A DNA stretch of 64,000 nt from Mucidula mucida (GCA_015501055.1 JADNYV010000072.1:97133-161132); one strand, 5' to 3'; shown: positions 1-10,567, counted from the stretch's first letter. Notes: generated from the sequence alone by a model not told the origin. Program-made: numbers and translations.

Positions 1-94
1 CATAAGGCTTGTTGACAAGGGATCGGCCTTTGGTTTCGTCATTGGCGTGATGAGCGGGTGTGTGATGAGCGGCTTCGGGTGCTTCGTTGGACAT
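1..94 (-). CDS. gag N-terminus, copy 1 (partial)
   Basis: The gag start codon is at 94-92 (MSNEAPEA...), after a leader of about 600 nt. The frame runs out of the window at position 1 after about 31 codons, ending near NKPY. The same start is conserved in copy 2 (39001) and copy 3 (49177). Gag would form the particle that packages the element RNA. Nothing can be said about the integrity of the rest of this copy. Confidence 0.7.
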   Translation of the reverse strand, partial: MSNEAPEAAHHTPAHHANDETKGRSLVNKPY

Positions 95-676
95 GATGAT
101 CGGGGTGATGGGATCGGAGAGTGAAAGGGTGAAAGTGGGGATATGGGTGATGCGGATTTGGATGAAACGGGTGAGGGAATAGAGGTTTGGATGAATAGGG
201 AGGGATCGCCTAGATCTGAAATAGAATCCAGGACTTGGTAGGGTGGGGAATGATGATGTGTATCGTAAGGTAAGTAAAGTAGGTAGGTATCGTAACTGTC
301 TACCTATTTTACCGGCTACTGACTACGTATCTACGGAGCCCAAGAGCTCGTCACAAGTTCGCAATTGCCCAGCCGACGTCCCTCTGGTGTGAGGTAAGCC
401 GAAGTTTTCCTGGGAACGGGGGTTGACCCGTAAACAGCGCCCACTGAAGTGCAACTGCCAAAAGTTCGTTCTCGTGAGAGCGGCTACTTCCAGCACCCGA
501 GGCAGTTATCTCTAACTGTTAGCCGGCGCTACTGGGACCAATACACATGTATGCGGACGTGCGCTGGAATTAGGAATCCGTCGATCTGTAAACAGGGAAA
601 GGGAATAGGGAATGTGTGATGATCAAACAGCGAAGTGCTGATCAACGATCAGGGATGTGTGGTAGGTGGTAGAAAG

Positions 677-688
677 TAGTTCCGATCT
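677..688 (-). promoter_or_regulatory. Self-complementary primer-binding site, copy 1
   Basis: On the minus strand this reads AGATCGGAACTA and begins 2 nt after the 5' LTR end. It is a perfect 12-nt complement of the predicted mRNA 5' end (806-795). Known Tf1/sushi-group elements prime reverse transcription by folding the first 11 nt of their own RNA onto such a site instead of using a tRNA. I infer the same here from position and pairing. Confidence 0.75.
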
Positions 689-690
689 TC

Positions 691-1219
691 TGTTAGCGAC
701 TGACTAAGCCACGAGACTCAACCAGGTACCACAGCAAGAACTAAGGAAGAAGTGTTCGCGTTCGTAAGACTAGGCTAGGCCAGGTGTATAAACGAGATCG
801 GAACTAAAGTACAATGATACTACGCTACTGCTTATATACTAGTAAGTCTGTGTTTGGGACTCCTTGTCCATACGTGTTTCTGCTAGGGTTAACTCCACGC
901 CCTTACCCAGTGTTGTATGCTACTAGTCCATGAAACCATTAAATACGAGTGGTAACTGCATGTAAGTAATAATACTGAAACAACCATGTGTGCTACGAGT
1001 GTCGGCGGTGTGTATACAATAGGGAGTCCATGAGGTATCGGCATGTATGATGTCATCCATGTGTTGGACGTGTGTCCGACATGAGTACGGCTTCGGTAAT
1101 GAAAAGGAGTATGATCGGTGACGAAACAGATGATGAAACAGTCCGCTGGTTGATAAGACAAGGCCCCCCGATAAGATATGATAAGATGTGAAAATGTGAA
1201 AATATGGCGATTCATAACA
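691..1219 (-). repeat. 5' LTR of copy 1 (529 bp)
   Basis: The LTR is bounded by TGTTAG and ATAACA, giving TG..CA ends on either strand, and has the same 529-bp length as both LTRs of copy 2. On the minus strand it carries TATATAAG (838-831), and about 31 nt downstream TAGTTCCGATCT (806-795), the predicted transcript start. That 12-mer is repeated in reverse complement just outside the LTR at 688-677. Confidence 0.93.
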
Positions 1220-2048
1220 AGAACGGTACGTTTTTGTCGTCCTACGATAGTTTCCTTTTACTCGTTTTTGATAGGACACCTGGCAATTCGTATCAGTGCA
1301 CTTGCTCATGGGACGTCGTGGCGCAGGCAATGATGCAGGAAAACAGACAGTCACTTATAGCGTGATTGACGACAGGGAGTCTGCCTTTTGGGTTCTCTTC
1401 TATGTCGCTGTCCGTTACCTCAGGCAAAACCTATCGGAGACCAAGCTCTACAAGGTCCTAGACTCGTGTTTTAATACTAGCAGCATCGATAAACATCATA
1501 GAGACGTGGGCAAGTCACCGATAGGCCTGCCAAAATTGGCAATTTTGATGGAGTTGGCACGATCTTCAAAGAGAAGTGTCCTCTTCCACATTCAGGAAAT
1601 GAACGACCTACTCCACGAGTTGGCCAATTCGCTGGTTTACCAATACGTTGATGTCGAGGACATCTCCGAAGAGCAGCGAAGCGCGTATGAAGGTCTGCTG
1701 CAGATGTTTGGTCCTGATTCTGGACCAGTTAAGGTCAACCCGTACTACAAATATGTGACCGCCAAGAACAACATGGAGGGTAGCACAACCTGGTTCCATG
1801 AGACCCTCCGAAAGTATGCCGATCAACTCCCTTCCAACACCTCCGATGAGCACCTCAACCCGTGCTATCCCAAGGATATATGCTACGCGACGAAGCGCAA
1901 GTTGGAGGCACTGGACTCAAATATGTCGCTGGGCCGCGTGGACGGTATGGGAGGAAACCTGATACCCAGCTCTCAAGGTTTTGTGTCACATTTGTATGAG
2001 GAAGAGGAGGTCGTCCACAACGCGAAGAGAAAGAAGACAAAGAAGTAA
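1220..2048 (+). pseudogene. FunK1-type protein kinase, 3' half cut off by copy 1
   Basis: This is the C-terminal part of a fungal-specific FunK1 protein kinase. It has the last 6 bases of an exon, a GT..AG intron starting at 1226 (GTACGT), and then an exon reading GTWQFVSVHLLMGRRG-like sequence to a stop at 2048. The protein ends in a basic AKRKKTKK tail. It is closely similar to the complete minus-strand kinase at 18648-21391, including intron position, and the catalytic loop and N-terminal exons expected upstream are missing because the retroelement ends at 1219. Those exons may survive left of the element, outside the window. The remaining piece lacks the HRD and DWD motifs and cannot be an active kinase by itself. 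An ATG at 1296 could start a 250-residue product, but this is only the first methionine after the break. Confidence 0.85.
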
Positions 2049-2410
2049 TGTACATAAACGGCTAGCAAGCCGCTCTATACGATTTCACATGTCATATGTC
2101 TTATGATCTCATCTTGTACACATCGATTATGTCCTCTTTGTTCTAGTTCTAAATGTCTGAATTTTTATTTGCTACCTCAGAAACTTCCGGCCGAACGTCA
2201 CTCCTTGACAATCAACCATCACTGGCAAGCGCTGAAGATGCTTCTCAGACAAAAGTAAGTTGTTCAATACTACCAACCGGCGTAGGAAAGGTCATCTACG
2301 GATTACCCTTTGCCAGCGGTTTCTTTCCACTGTCATTTTGCGCGCGTTTGAAATGTATGAATTCCAACGTTATATCAAGTATCAATCACTGACCTGAAAT
2401 GAGAGATTTT
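2049..2410 (+). repeat. Duplicated 3' flank of the FunK1 gene (arm A)
   Basis: This stretch after the truncated kinase is matched, inverted, by 18240-18640 downstream of the complete kinase. Both contain the same stop-proximal sequence and a shared segment translating as SCSILPTGV.KVIYGLPFASGFF. Similarity fades near 2410. I see no gene of its own here; it is flanking DNA carried along with the duplicated kinase. Confidence 0.75.
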
Positions 2411-2459
2411 TCCCTTCAATATTGTCTTGCGGAAAGAGAACTCTGGCATATAGAGTACA

Positions 2460-2645
2460 AACTCGATAGATGCAGCGTGCCCCCGGCTTTCCTTGCGCAA
2501 TATATTTCATTATCGCAGGTCGTGTCCCAGGCTGGCCGCGCTATGTGTGGACTAGCAGTATGTGTTCCTCTTTGCTCAATCTTTGAAGAATTGTTGTGTT
2601 TGAAGGGAAGGCTAGAGCGAAGATCAGGTTAGGACGAGCGACTAC
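2460..2645 (+). repeat. Unknown relic shared with 14440-14640 (inverted)
   Basis: About 190 bp containing GGCTGGCCGCGCTATGT matches the reverse complement of 14440-14640. Neither copy keeps a convincing reading frame. Its value is as a marker of collinearity between the two inverted arms. Confidence 0.6.
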
Positions 2646-2799
2646 TACTCTCCGGACGCGTTCCTTAGTATATGATAAGTCAGTCATCTGTTTCCTTTTC
2701 CAAGATGACAATCTTCGACACGCTTTCAGCTACGAGCTTGTCTGAAGTAGCTGAATTGTCTGCCAGGCCCGCGGGTTTGTATGTCCCCTCCTCGAAACT

Positions 2800-3800
2800 A
2801 CTTTCTTGCGGATTCTCACGAAATCATTCATTCTGCGAACTTCATATAGAGGAGACATCGCGGTTGCATCCTTGGGTGCTGCATGGGTCGCCGGCTTGGC
2901 AACATTTGTTTTCTCAGGCATAGGGTTATGGACTTTTCTGGCCAGCGCCACTGTGACGCTTTTCATGTACCTCACCACAATCATCTGGGTTGCCATTCTC
3001 TACCGTCTTTCGCCTCTTCACCCCCTGTGGGCAGGGTGGGCAAGCGCTTCATGGATAGTACAACGAGTATGGCAACTTGGTCGAACAGGTATTAGGCTGC
3101 AGAGTCTTTCATCTTACTGAGGTGTCAACTTAGGACTCAACGCCCTTTCGATCACGTTGCAGGATGACTTCCAGCCCATTTCCGCGACGGCTCAAAGTAT
3201 GGACAAGAGTGATGCCTATCGTCAAGGACGCGTGCCTCATGGTGGATTGTTCTTTTCCAGTTGAGGGAGGAACACAACCGACTTGTCACCTCATGCATTT
3301 TCTAGACTCGACCATTTGATGAAAGTCGCCGACAAGTGCACATGACAGATGCTGCAGTTCATTGGCAAGCGACGAGATGCCAACGGTCTGACATTGGAGT
3401 TTCAATCTCATTTGGGCAGTCAAACTGTATTGTACGTTTCTGGCCAGCATTGTTATAGTCTGGCTTTAATGACAGGAACATTAGGAAATGATGGACAAGG
3501 GAGATCCAGATACCAAAGTGGACAACGTCCAGAATGGGACTGCAGCATTCGAAATGTATGACAAGTCTACGCTGCTAGACAGATTTCATATCGCGCGCGA
3601 CCTCTACTTATCTGCTGTTATGGGGAAGTTCCATCTTTGTATAACCTGCCCGCCGCGAAGGAATTGCGAAGCGTACTTGCTGTGTACATGATGTCATCCC
3701 TTTGGAGGCTTTGTTCTGCCGCCTTCGTTGGACTTAAGCGCTCGAGCTGTCGAACAACGAACCTGAACCAATGGATTCCCGATATGTAGCGGTCGAAGCT
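2800..3800 (+). pseudogene. Decayed cytochrome P450 N-terminal half
   Basis: Fragments in different frames fit the N-terminal half of a basidiomycete P450 in the right order. A hydrophobic membrane anchor ending YRLSPLHPL lies at 2806-3030. SMDKSDAYRQGRVPHGGLFF follows at about 3195-3260, and then, one frame over, LREEHNRL. EMMDKGDPD is near 3487-3515. Stops and frame changes separate them, and the heme-binding cysteine region is absent. This 1.3-kb block is missing from the otherwise matching inverted arm (near 14430), so it either arrived in arm A or was lost from arm B. P450s are membrane-anchored monooxygenases, but this one is dead. The identification rests on motif recall and is moderate. 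Confidence 0.45.
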
Positions 3801-3944
3801 CTTCTATGGCTGTTCCCTAGGCTCCTCCATATTGCTGTTAATGGTATTGGATGATTGGCATGCATCTAGTCTTTGTAGGACGACATTTTGGAAGGAAGAC
3901 TTCCAGAGATACCTTCAGAGCCATCATTCCCTTCTGGCAGGGTG

Positions 3945-4730
3945 GCTGTTCGATTAACCGTTCCTACTATGTGGGCTTCCATACTGGTGTCGTCCCGACG
4001 TCATCCTCATGACATCGCAACATGATTGTTGTGCCTCCCAGGAAGGTCATATTGGTGGCGTATTCATAGTCTGAATCACCGTCAGGTAACGAGATCATAC
4101 TGTATATTCTTCTACAGCAAACCGGACGTCTACGCTGCCAACAGGCGAGCTATACAGCTCTCCATTTCGTCAGCTCGATATTTAAAGTCCTTCGTGGCCT
4201 CACCTTTCATCCGTCCTTTGTCATGTCCGTTTCGAGGAGCAAGATCTATACTAAGGAGGAACGATTATCTTCCTCCTCGTTTAGAGTTTGGAAATCGAGA
4301 CTAGAGCAAGACCGTCTCCGAGTATGCCAGTTCTTCTCATACGGTTGTCTACTACAATCACCAGGGGAAAAACACGTTCTAGCGCTCCCCCGCTCAGAGT
4401 GCATCCACGATGCCGCCTACCCCGCGCCCTGCAACAGCCGGGCTTACAGCGCTTGACGGTGTAATCCGAGTTGTATCGTTGCTGACACCAGGCGCCATAC
4501 GCGTCGATCTCTCCATCAAGCTTGACCTTTTTATTCATAGTTTTTCTCGTGATCTCCAACGCATAGTGCTCGACGTTCAAGGACCTGATGTGGCGGATCG
4601 AAGTCGTCCCCCGCTCAGTGCAGGTTCTATTCGTGAGGTGTACAGTAATCCTCCAACAAAATCTGGGCCTGAGGAGGTGAAGAAGACCAGAAGGCGGGAA
4701 GGAGGAGGCGAAGCGGAGGGGGTTGGTTAG
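3945..4730 (+). pseudogene. DUF6699-like gene relic (arm A)
   Basis: The block is similar to the inverted sequence at 13660-14430 and, in its central motif, to the gene at 25138-25900. Shared peptides include IRVDLSIKLDLFIHS, DLQRIVLD and DLMWRIEVVP, spread over different frames. Agaricomycete DUF6699 proteins have a hydrophobic W-x-I-x-V core strand of this kind. Relative to arm B there is a 69-bp insertion near 4232-4300 flanked by GAGCAAGA. No continuous reading frame remains. The function of the family is unknown to me. Confidence 0.4.
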
Positions 4731-4889
4731 GGAGCCTGTGCCCAGGCGTGTGGACATGTTGCATCACAGGACGTAATTTGTTGGGATCAAGCCGGCGGAA
4801 GCTTCGATTTCTGATGCTGGGTCTACGAGTGAATGGACGATCTGTTCTGAAGATACGGAGTGGTTTAACTGTCTTCAAGGCATCACTAC

Positions 4890-5715
4890 TTATATCCTAC
4901 TCTGCGCTACGTTACAAACAGTGTTTTCTGAAGATACTGTATCCTCAGCCAAATGCGTATCCTCTCGTTGTTCATGAATGAAAGTTTGTAATAAGGCTCT
5001 GCGCCACACTCTTTCGATAGTGTCATTCGTATCATCTTCTCGTCTGTGCTTAGGCAGAGGACGGGTACGACGACCTCTCCATGGCCTCTTATCCCAGAAT
5101 ATGTCTTCTACCTCTACCGCCATAGGTAGCAATAGCGTGCCCTTAGTGCCAGAATTGGCATGTTTCGCTTGAAATCCGGGGATGACCCCAATGTGCGCGT
5201 ACGCTTGCGAGTCCTCGTAACTTGAACTCTCATAGCGGAAAGCCGCATCATTGGGATATTCCGTGACGACAAGATTCTGCTCTAGAAGCGGGGGCTCCGC
5301 ATCTGGCAATGACGACGAGAAAGAGTGATAGTTAGTAGTAGACCAGCAGAACTACATACCCGCCTTTTGTTTCTTCGATATGCAGTCAGTTTACTTCGTC
5401 GGTATATCCGCCATCCGGCCAGGACTTTGTGGTGTCCATATCCGCAAGGTCGTACCTACTAACTGCAACAAACACGAGGACAGCCTGCGCCAACCTGGAA
5501 CGTTGGGATTGGACGGGGTGGGCATGACTGACAAGCGATGGGTTGATGTATGGCATGGCGGAAGTAGATGGAATGACCGCCTGAATCAAGTGGCGGGTTA
5601 ACAGGAAGATTGTGGCCATTCCCACCTTGTAAAGATCATTCTTTGTCCATTGTCCAGAGTCGGGCACGATACATAGTTGCGCCCTGGCTGCGAAAAAATA
5701 CACAAAGAAAACCAT
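4890..5715 (-). other. Possible unknown gene fragments
   Basis: Two minus-strand open frames, 5715-5386 (109 codons, with a hydrophobic stretch MATIFLLTRHLIQAVI) and 5309-4890 (139 codons, acidic), lie next to each other and could be exons of one gene. I could not find a splice pair that keeps both frames open, and I recognise no domain. The rest of 4730-5900 shows nothing further. Confidence 0.2.
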
Positions 5716-5902
5716 GCGCGACCTTTCTGCACTGCTGGTTGAAGGAGCGGAAACTGCCGAACCGCCTTCACAAGTTGAGGTTATTCCTTTGTACTCAGCG
5801 ATACAGGCAAACGCCTTGACAAATGTTCCAGTGTATTCAAAGTTCTTGCCCGGCCTGATCGCGGACGTACTCTAATTTGAGCCATACCATTAACAGTGCA
5901 CT

Positions 5903-6917
5903 CTACATGTTAAACTCATCCAAAGGCATCCGCGGCCTCATATGGGTCCACATCATTTCCAGCTCCTTGATAAACGCGTCCACGTTCTGCAAAACGCTCA
6001 TCGCAGTCTTCAGCTCGCTAGCACCATTCACCGCCGTCCTCGCCACATTTGCCGCCACATGCGACGCATCCTCAGCTGCATTGGCAGTCTCCATAGCCTT
6101 GGCCATCAACGTCTCCGCCTCTACCGTCAACCGCTCCGACTCTTTCATCAACTCGTCCAAGCCATCCGATAATGGACAGGGAGCCTCTCTACTGCGATCT
6201 ACATCCGCTATGCGCTCCTTGAGTAACCCCACTTGATCTTCGAGCAGGCGCTGTTTCTGCTGCATGAGCGCACGCACGAGGACTGTGATACCTTGGGACT
6301 CTTTGGTGAGGTTCCGTGCTTGCTCAGAGAGCTTCTGGACTTGGCCGGCGATGCGTTCGGCTTCGTCTGCGGCGGCTTCGACGTCCCGGGCGCGTGCGCT
6401 GACTTCGCGGACCATTTTGAACTTGGGTGAAATGAAATATGGGATGGGTGGGTGGGAGGAGAAGGAGAGGGCTTACGCGGGTGAGGTGCAAGTCTGGGAG
6501 GTATTTGGTTGAGAGGTTGAGGAAGGATTGGGATGGGTCGGAGGTGGCAATGCCTTGGGTCAGTGCGGTGCATATGGCTTCAACGGATTGCATGTGTCTG
6601 TACAGAACGCTTGAGCATATCCAGGAGTGAGATGGGAGGAATGCAGATACGCTTTGGTTGCCTCGTCGATGAGGTGTAGAGAATGTCTCTTTCGAATAAG
6701 CATGGAGGTGGTATCGACGTTGAGGTTGACTTGAAGAGCGGCATTAGACAGAGCTGTGCCGAATATTAGATACACGTTGCTGGGTTGAGACGACGTATAG
6801 GAAACCTGCGTTGTTGGCTGCCAATGACGTAGAGGCGCTGGCGAGGTGCTCTTCTACTGGTACACCATTGAGCTCAGGCGAGACAGTTATGCTGGTGTTA
6901 TCGATATCGTTATCCAT
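5903..6917 (-). CDS. Four-exon coiled-coil protein, family member 1
   Basis: I do not recognise this family. The model has exons 6917-6806, 6753-6651, 6597-6477 and 6421-5903, with introns of 52, 53 and 55 nt and intron phases 1, 2, 0; the spliced frame encodes 284 residues. The same exon phases occur in the paralogue at 31627-32538, which is strong evidence for the model. The N-terminus is polar (MDNDIDNTS). The middle contains AHMQSVEAICTALTQG. Most of the C-terminal exon is Ala/Glu/Lys-rich with heptad-like spacing, predicting a long coiled coil, and the protein ends HMRPRMPLDEFNM, a signature shared by the paralogues. There is no signal peptide or membrane segment. A structural or scaffolding role is only a guess. 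Confidence 0.75.
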
Positions 6918-7089
6918 GAGTATCAAGCGCGTAGAGTCGGCTGCTGTGATCGTTTCGGCCAAGAAACAATTCGGCGATCAGGTGACAGGTCCATGACATA
7001 CGACGGTGGCAGTGCTGTGCCTGAGTGGCGCGTCCAGCGGCAGATGGTCTGACAGTTTCATAGTTGTGCTTGCCGTGAGGCTTGGAAGA

Positions 7090-8250
7090 CCGGCCTCGAA
7101 GAACATGTTGCAATGCTCAGAAATATTCAGCACTTGTCCGATGCCTTCATCCGAAAGTCTAGCCAACGACTCTCACAGGAAGAAAGCAATCATCGACGAT
7201 GGGGTAGGGATCTGCTTCCAAACAGGTGACCCGCGTAATGCTCCCTTGATTCCCCCGGAGGATATGACTGACGAGTCGACACTTCTTGCTCTAGGTATAC
7301 AACGTGCTCTTGAGTGCACACAGGACGAAGCCACGCTCACCGTTGTGACGAACTTGACAGTATCTCTAGAGAAGATTGAAGACGAAGGTTGGCGGAGGAC
7401 GTGCCCACGGCATATCAGGGGGTGGTCGCTTAACTGAGGGAAAAGAAAGCAGTGACTTACTTACTTCCAACTGGAGAAGAGCCCGAGACACCTCGGGATA
7501 AGAGGGGCCAGACTCTAGCGCAGCAAGCAGCGGACCAAAAACTCAGCGGGCTCACCAGCAGAACCGCTACCAGACCTACGACCCTCTGCGGCGCTGATAA
7601 CGGGTAGGAAACTCAAGGGGTTAACGCAGCGCACCGCGTATGCAGAGTTAAAGAAAAGGCTAGCAGTAAAGCAGCGACAATGCCTTAAAAGAGATCAATG
7701 GAACAGCTCCCACAAAGGCAAAGATATGGCTATCTCTTTGAGGTACAAACACAAGCAAGAAAAGCCCAACTTTCCGTTGGAAAGGGATACACGAAGCACA
7801 CGCGACCGGTGATTTCTTCAACAGGATGGAAAATATGGCACACCTTGCCGTTTTCCCAAGCTGCGGGACAATACGATGCAGCATGGACTGTGCCTCCGGC
7901 GCACACGAAGTGATAAGTATGGGGAGAAACAAAGGTAACGGACAGGAGAAATGTAGTCCAAGCTGTAGTATGGGCTAGTTCTGGGATGTGGCGCAGCCTG
8001 ACCGAGTAAAAGTGAGATGGCGACGGAAGGACTGAAGGCTCTTTCCTGATCTGGGAATTACAAAACAAGAGACGAATCGAAAATGGCGATGACTTAGACC
8101 AATGTACAGTAGGGATCAGAAACCCTGAACATACAGAGCAGCGCTCAAGGCGGCGGCAAAGGCGGATTTTGCAATGACCAACAGAGCAAAATTTGGGAAA
8201 CAAGCCATTCTTGGCAGCAGCTTTGATCCAAGGTGTCAACCTGACTCCGT
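7090..8250 (+). pseudogene. Decayed RNase H-like transposon-type ORF
   Basis: The only open stretch, 7160-7437, contains VGICFQTGDPRN..., TDESTLLALGIQRALECT and LTVVTN. This resembles the RNase H-like domain found in many agaricomycete mobile-element ORFs, with its GDPRN loop and the strand preceding the next catalytic residue. Downstream, in several frames, are KLKGLTQRTAYAELKKR (about 7610-7660), WKGIHEAHATGDFFNRMENM (near 7780-7840) and KADFAMTNRAKFGKQAI (near 8160-8205), in the order expected of the linker and zinc-like C-terminal part of those ORFs. Stops interrupt each piece. It is an old relic and no terminal repeats are visible. Confidence 0.45.
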
Positions 8251-8656
8251 GGCATTACTTACTAATGTGCGTTAATGCATTTTGACCACCCATCCAGTCA
8301 CACAGGTCGAAGCCCGGTGAAATTGGAATTAGAATTACACGGCGCCATGGCTCCGTAAGCGTGCATCCTGAAAAAGAAAGAAAAAGAAGAAAGCAATCAC
8401 CATGCCTATCACTTTGCGTGTTTGATGATATGATGGCTTGCGTGGTACGACGTGTCGGTCTCACATGGATTTATGATAGTCGCCGCACATCTAATCCACT
8501 TTTAATAAGGAATGATGCATTCCAGAAAAAGACATGACCGCCCGTTCGCATCGTGGTAGAACATAGTGCGGTAACTGGCCATCTGTGTGACCGCGTGCAC
8601 TGTTTGAGTTTGAAAGAAAATGAATTCTCAACCAACGATAAATATCAGAAACGCGA
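8251..8656. other. Intergenic, with a degenerate dispersed repeat
   Basis: No gene is visible. About 100 bp at 8465-8572 is a weak match, same strand, to 27775-27880; both share GACCGC.CGTTCG.ATCGTGG and the preceding 60-70 bp loosely. It may be an old non-coding repeat. Confidence 0.35.
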
Positions 8657-10515
8657 TTAGTTCGCCACAATATTAGTCGTCATAACATCAAGAGCAGCCA
8701 ACTGTCCCCAGGTCGTGAAAGCCTGTGGTGGTCCCGCCCAGGCCGAAGAGTAAGATGTACCATTGGCGGCCAAGTCCAGAAGAGCGTTGTACTTAAACAT
8801 TCGGTCAGTCACAAGGTTACTGACTAGTACCAAAGTAAATATACCTGGACGTCAGCGTAACTGTGTATGAGAGTTCTCAAATCGTTGTTATTCGTCCTAG
8901 TAAACACTTCGCCTAGTGCACGTATGAAGACGGCTACACCAGAGACCCATCATCAGAACGAAGAATAAGAAAGACCAACAGCCGTACCTTTGAATCCAAC
9001 ACCATCGTTATTCGAATTCGGGCTGGCGCCCTCGGTGATAATACCGTTATCACCCTGCCATGCGCCCGACTTGACACCCTTCGCCACTGTATTAACCATC
9101 CTGCGATATACACCGTCAGCACCCATTCGTTCGGCTCGTGGAACCCCACTCACAGAGAAGACCAAGCGGAGTCCCCAGTGACAGCCGCCAGCACGCTCAG
9201 CCCTTCAACAAACTTGCCGGTGTTGTAGGTGAACAACCAGTTCGCAGGCGAGCGCGAACAATCGTGCGCGTTGACCGAGTCGAGGACGATTCCGTCAGAG
9301 TTGATATTGAGGTTCTTGATCCAATTCGCGCTGGCGATAGCGGCGTTGGTGTACTTGGAGTCTCCAGTGGCTTCGCCAAGGAATGCGGAAAGGCTGGGGT
9401 TCGAATGAGTACTACGACGAGAATCAAGCGCAAGGATTTACGTTAAGTATAATCTGAAGAGGAGGAATCAGGCAGGGTGCGTAATCGTAGAGTGCATTTG
9501 AGCGTACCCAGTGGTGACAGAGTTGACGCCTTGGTCATCGCTTGTCGGACGCTAGGTGTGCATGTTTAGTTATTAGTTCCTGATTTGAGAGCAAGACTAA
9601 CCCAAAATACACCCCCAGCCATACTCTCTAACAGCTTCATGAGGATTTCTGCATAAAACGAGCTATCCCTAACTCACGTCCATCGCACGTCCCAGACAAC
9701 GTGAACCCCTTATTCGGATTCGAGCCAGAATTTGCTTGATCTTGCGTGATGACACTAAGCATATGGACGCGTCAATCGCAATTCGTCTCATAAGGGCATG
9801 CGCACTAATTCGAAACGTGGTTCCAGACATCAATCGCGTGGTTCAGAAGGTTATTGTCCTAGAAACCAGGTCGCGTTTAGAGCAAATCACTAGACGTTGA
9901 ACACATACTCCATACGCTCGATACGCGTACACAGCGCTCTGAGCCCACCACATCGCGTCGTCATTGTACTGCCCACAAATGAGGATGAGATGGTTGTCAA
10001 GAGAAGCAAGATGATTACCCTTGCGAACAGTCAGCGTTTTGTATCTGGTACTTAGGAGACGGCTACCCACCCGTATTGATCGTAGTCAGCACGAAGGCCG
10101 AACACCGTGTTGAGCATGTTCACGACCTGTGCCTTGTTGGTCGTCCCTCCAGAGTAGTGGTCGGTGTTAGCCATCGCCGAGTAGACGTTGCCCGATTGCC
10201 AATAGCCTATGCCTGGAAACGCGTCGTTACAGTAAGCGATGAGGTGGCAGATCGGGTTCAGCGGGGCTCGCCGTTAAATTCGCCCGTGGCGGTGTTGAGC
10301 TGGGGCAAGATGGTATTGATGGCGGCTTGTGCGATGGAGATGCGTTCGCTGAGGGGACGCGAGTTGCTAAATTTCTAGGAAGCAGACCTTACTTAGTACA
10401 AGATGATGAGAGGACAAGAAATGGAACTCACCCGCCATGACAGCGGCACACCAAGATCCTGAGCATAGGTTGCCCCGAGCGAAAGGCTAATAAATAGAGA
10501 AGCTTTGAAAATCAT
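8657..10515 (-). CDS. Secreted GH76 (alpha-1,6-mannanase-like) glycosidase
   Basis: A multi-exon gene for a secreted glycoside hydrolase of family 76, which acts on alpha-1,6-mannan of fungal cell walls. The start at 10515 gives a signal peptide (MIFKASLFISLSLGATYAQ). Exon 1 ends at 10432, exon 2 is 10374-10272 and exon 3 begins at 10212. Hallmarks follow in order: IGYWQSGNVYSAMAN, TTNKAQVVN, the catalytic-type Asp pair in YNDDAMWWAQSAVYAYRAYG (exon from 9968), SGTCDG, GGVFW, RPTSDDQGVNSVTTG, ASPNSNNDGVGFK, and a C-terminus ending LAALDVMTTNIVAN before the stop at 8657. Intron 2 (10271-10213) has a GC donor instead of GT. The frame at the exon 3 donor near 10070 fits best with one missing G or a shifted donor. 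TATAAAGG lies about 50 nt upstream of the ATG. Otherwise the gene looks intact. Confidence 0.82.
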
Positions 10516-10559
10516 CGTTGGGAAGAAGGAAGCAATGCAGCGCAACGCTGAACGTGTTA

Positions 10560-10567
10560 CCTTTATA
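10560..10567 (-). promoter_or_regulatory. TATA box of the GH76 gene
   Basis: TATAAAGG on the minus strand, about 45-50 nt before the start codon at 10515, in the usual position for a fungal core promoter. Confidence 0.5.

Larger units (their letters stand above)
1..1219 (-). mobile_element. Ty3/gypsy LTR retrotransposon, copy 1 (5' part only)
   Basis: This is the 5' end of a chromodomain-type Ty3/gypsy element read on the minus strand. It comprises the 5' LTR (691-1219), an untranslated leader (95-690) and the first codons of gag (1-94); the rest lies left of the window. It matches copies 2 and 3 base for base over long stretches (compare 38910-40129). The element ends in CATAACA at 1219 and is followed by AGAAC, the expected 5-bp target duplication, whose partner is off-window. 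It has inserted in a FunK1 kinase gene 6 bp before a splice donor. Confidence 0.93.

Noticed and set aside
889..1215. About 92-143-codon frames in the LTRs (also 33805-34083, 39794-40144, 43980-44258, 49970-50311, 59662-59940).
   Set aside because: They lie in U3, differ in frame and length between copies, and show no known domain; conservation follows from LTR similarity.
1220..2048. The 250-residue frame starting at 1296 as a complete gene.
   Set aside because: Homology with 18648-21391 starts upstream of that ATG across an intron, and the kinase core is missing, so it is a truncated copy.
6598..6625. A roughly 25-nt micro-intron before HMQSVEAIC in the coiled-coil gene.
   Set aside because: A 53-nt intron (6650-6598) with a GTATCT donor explains the frame and is matched in the paralogues.
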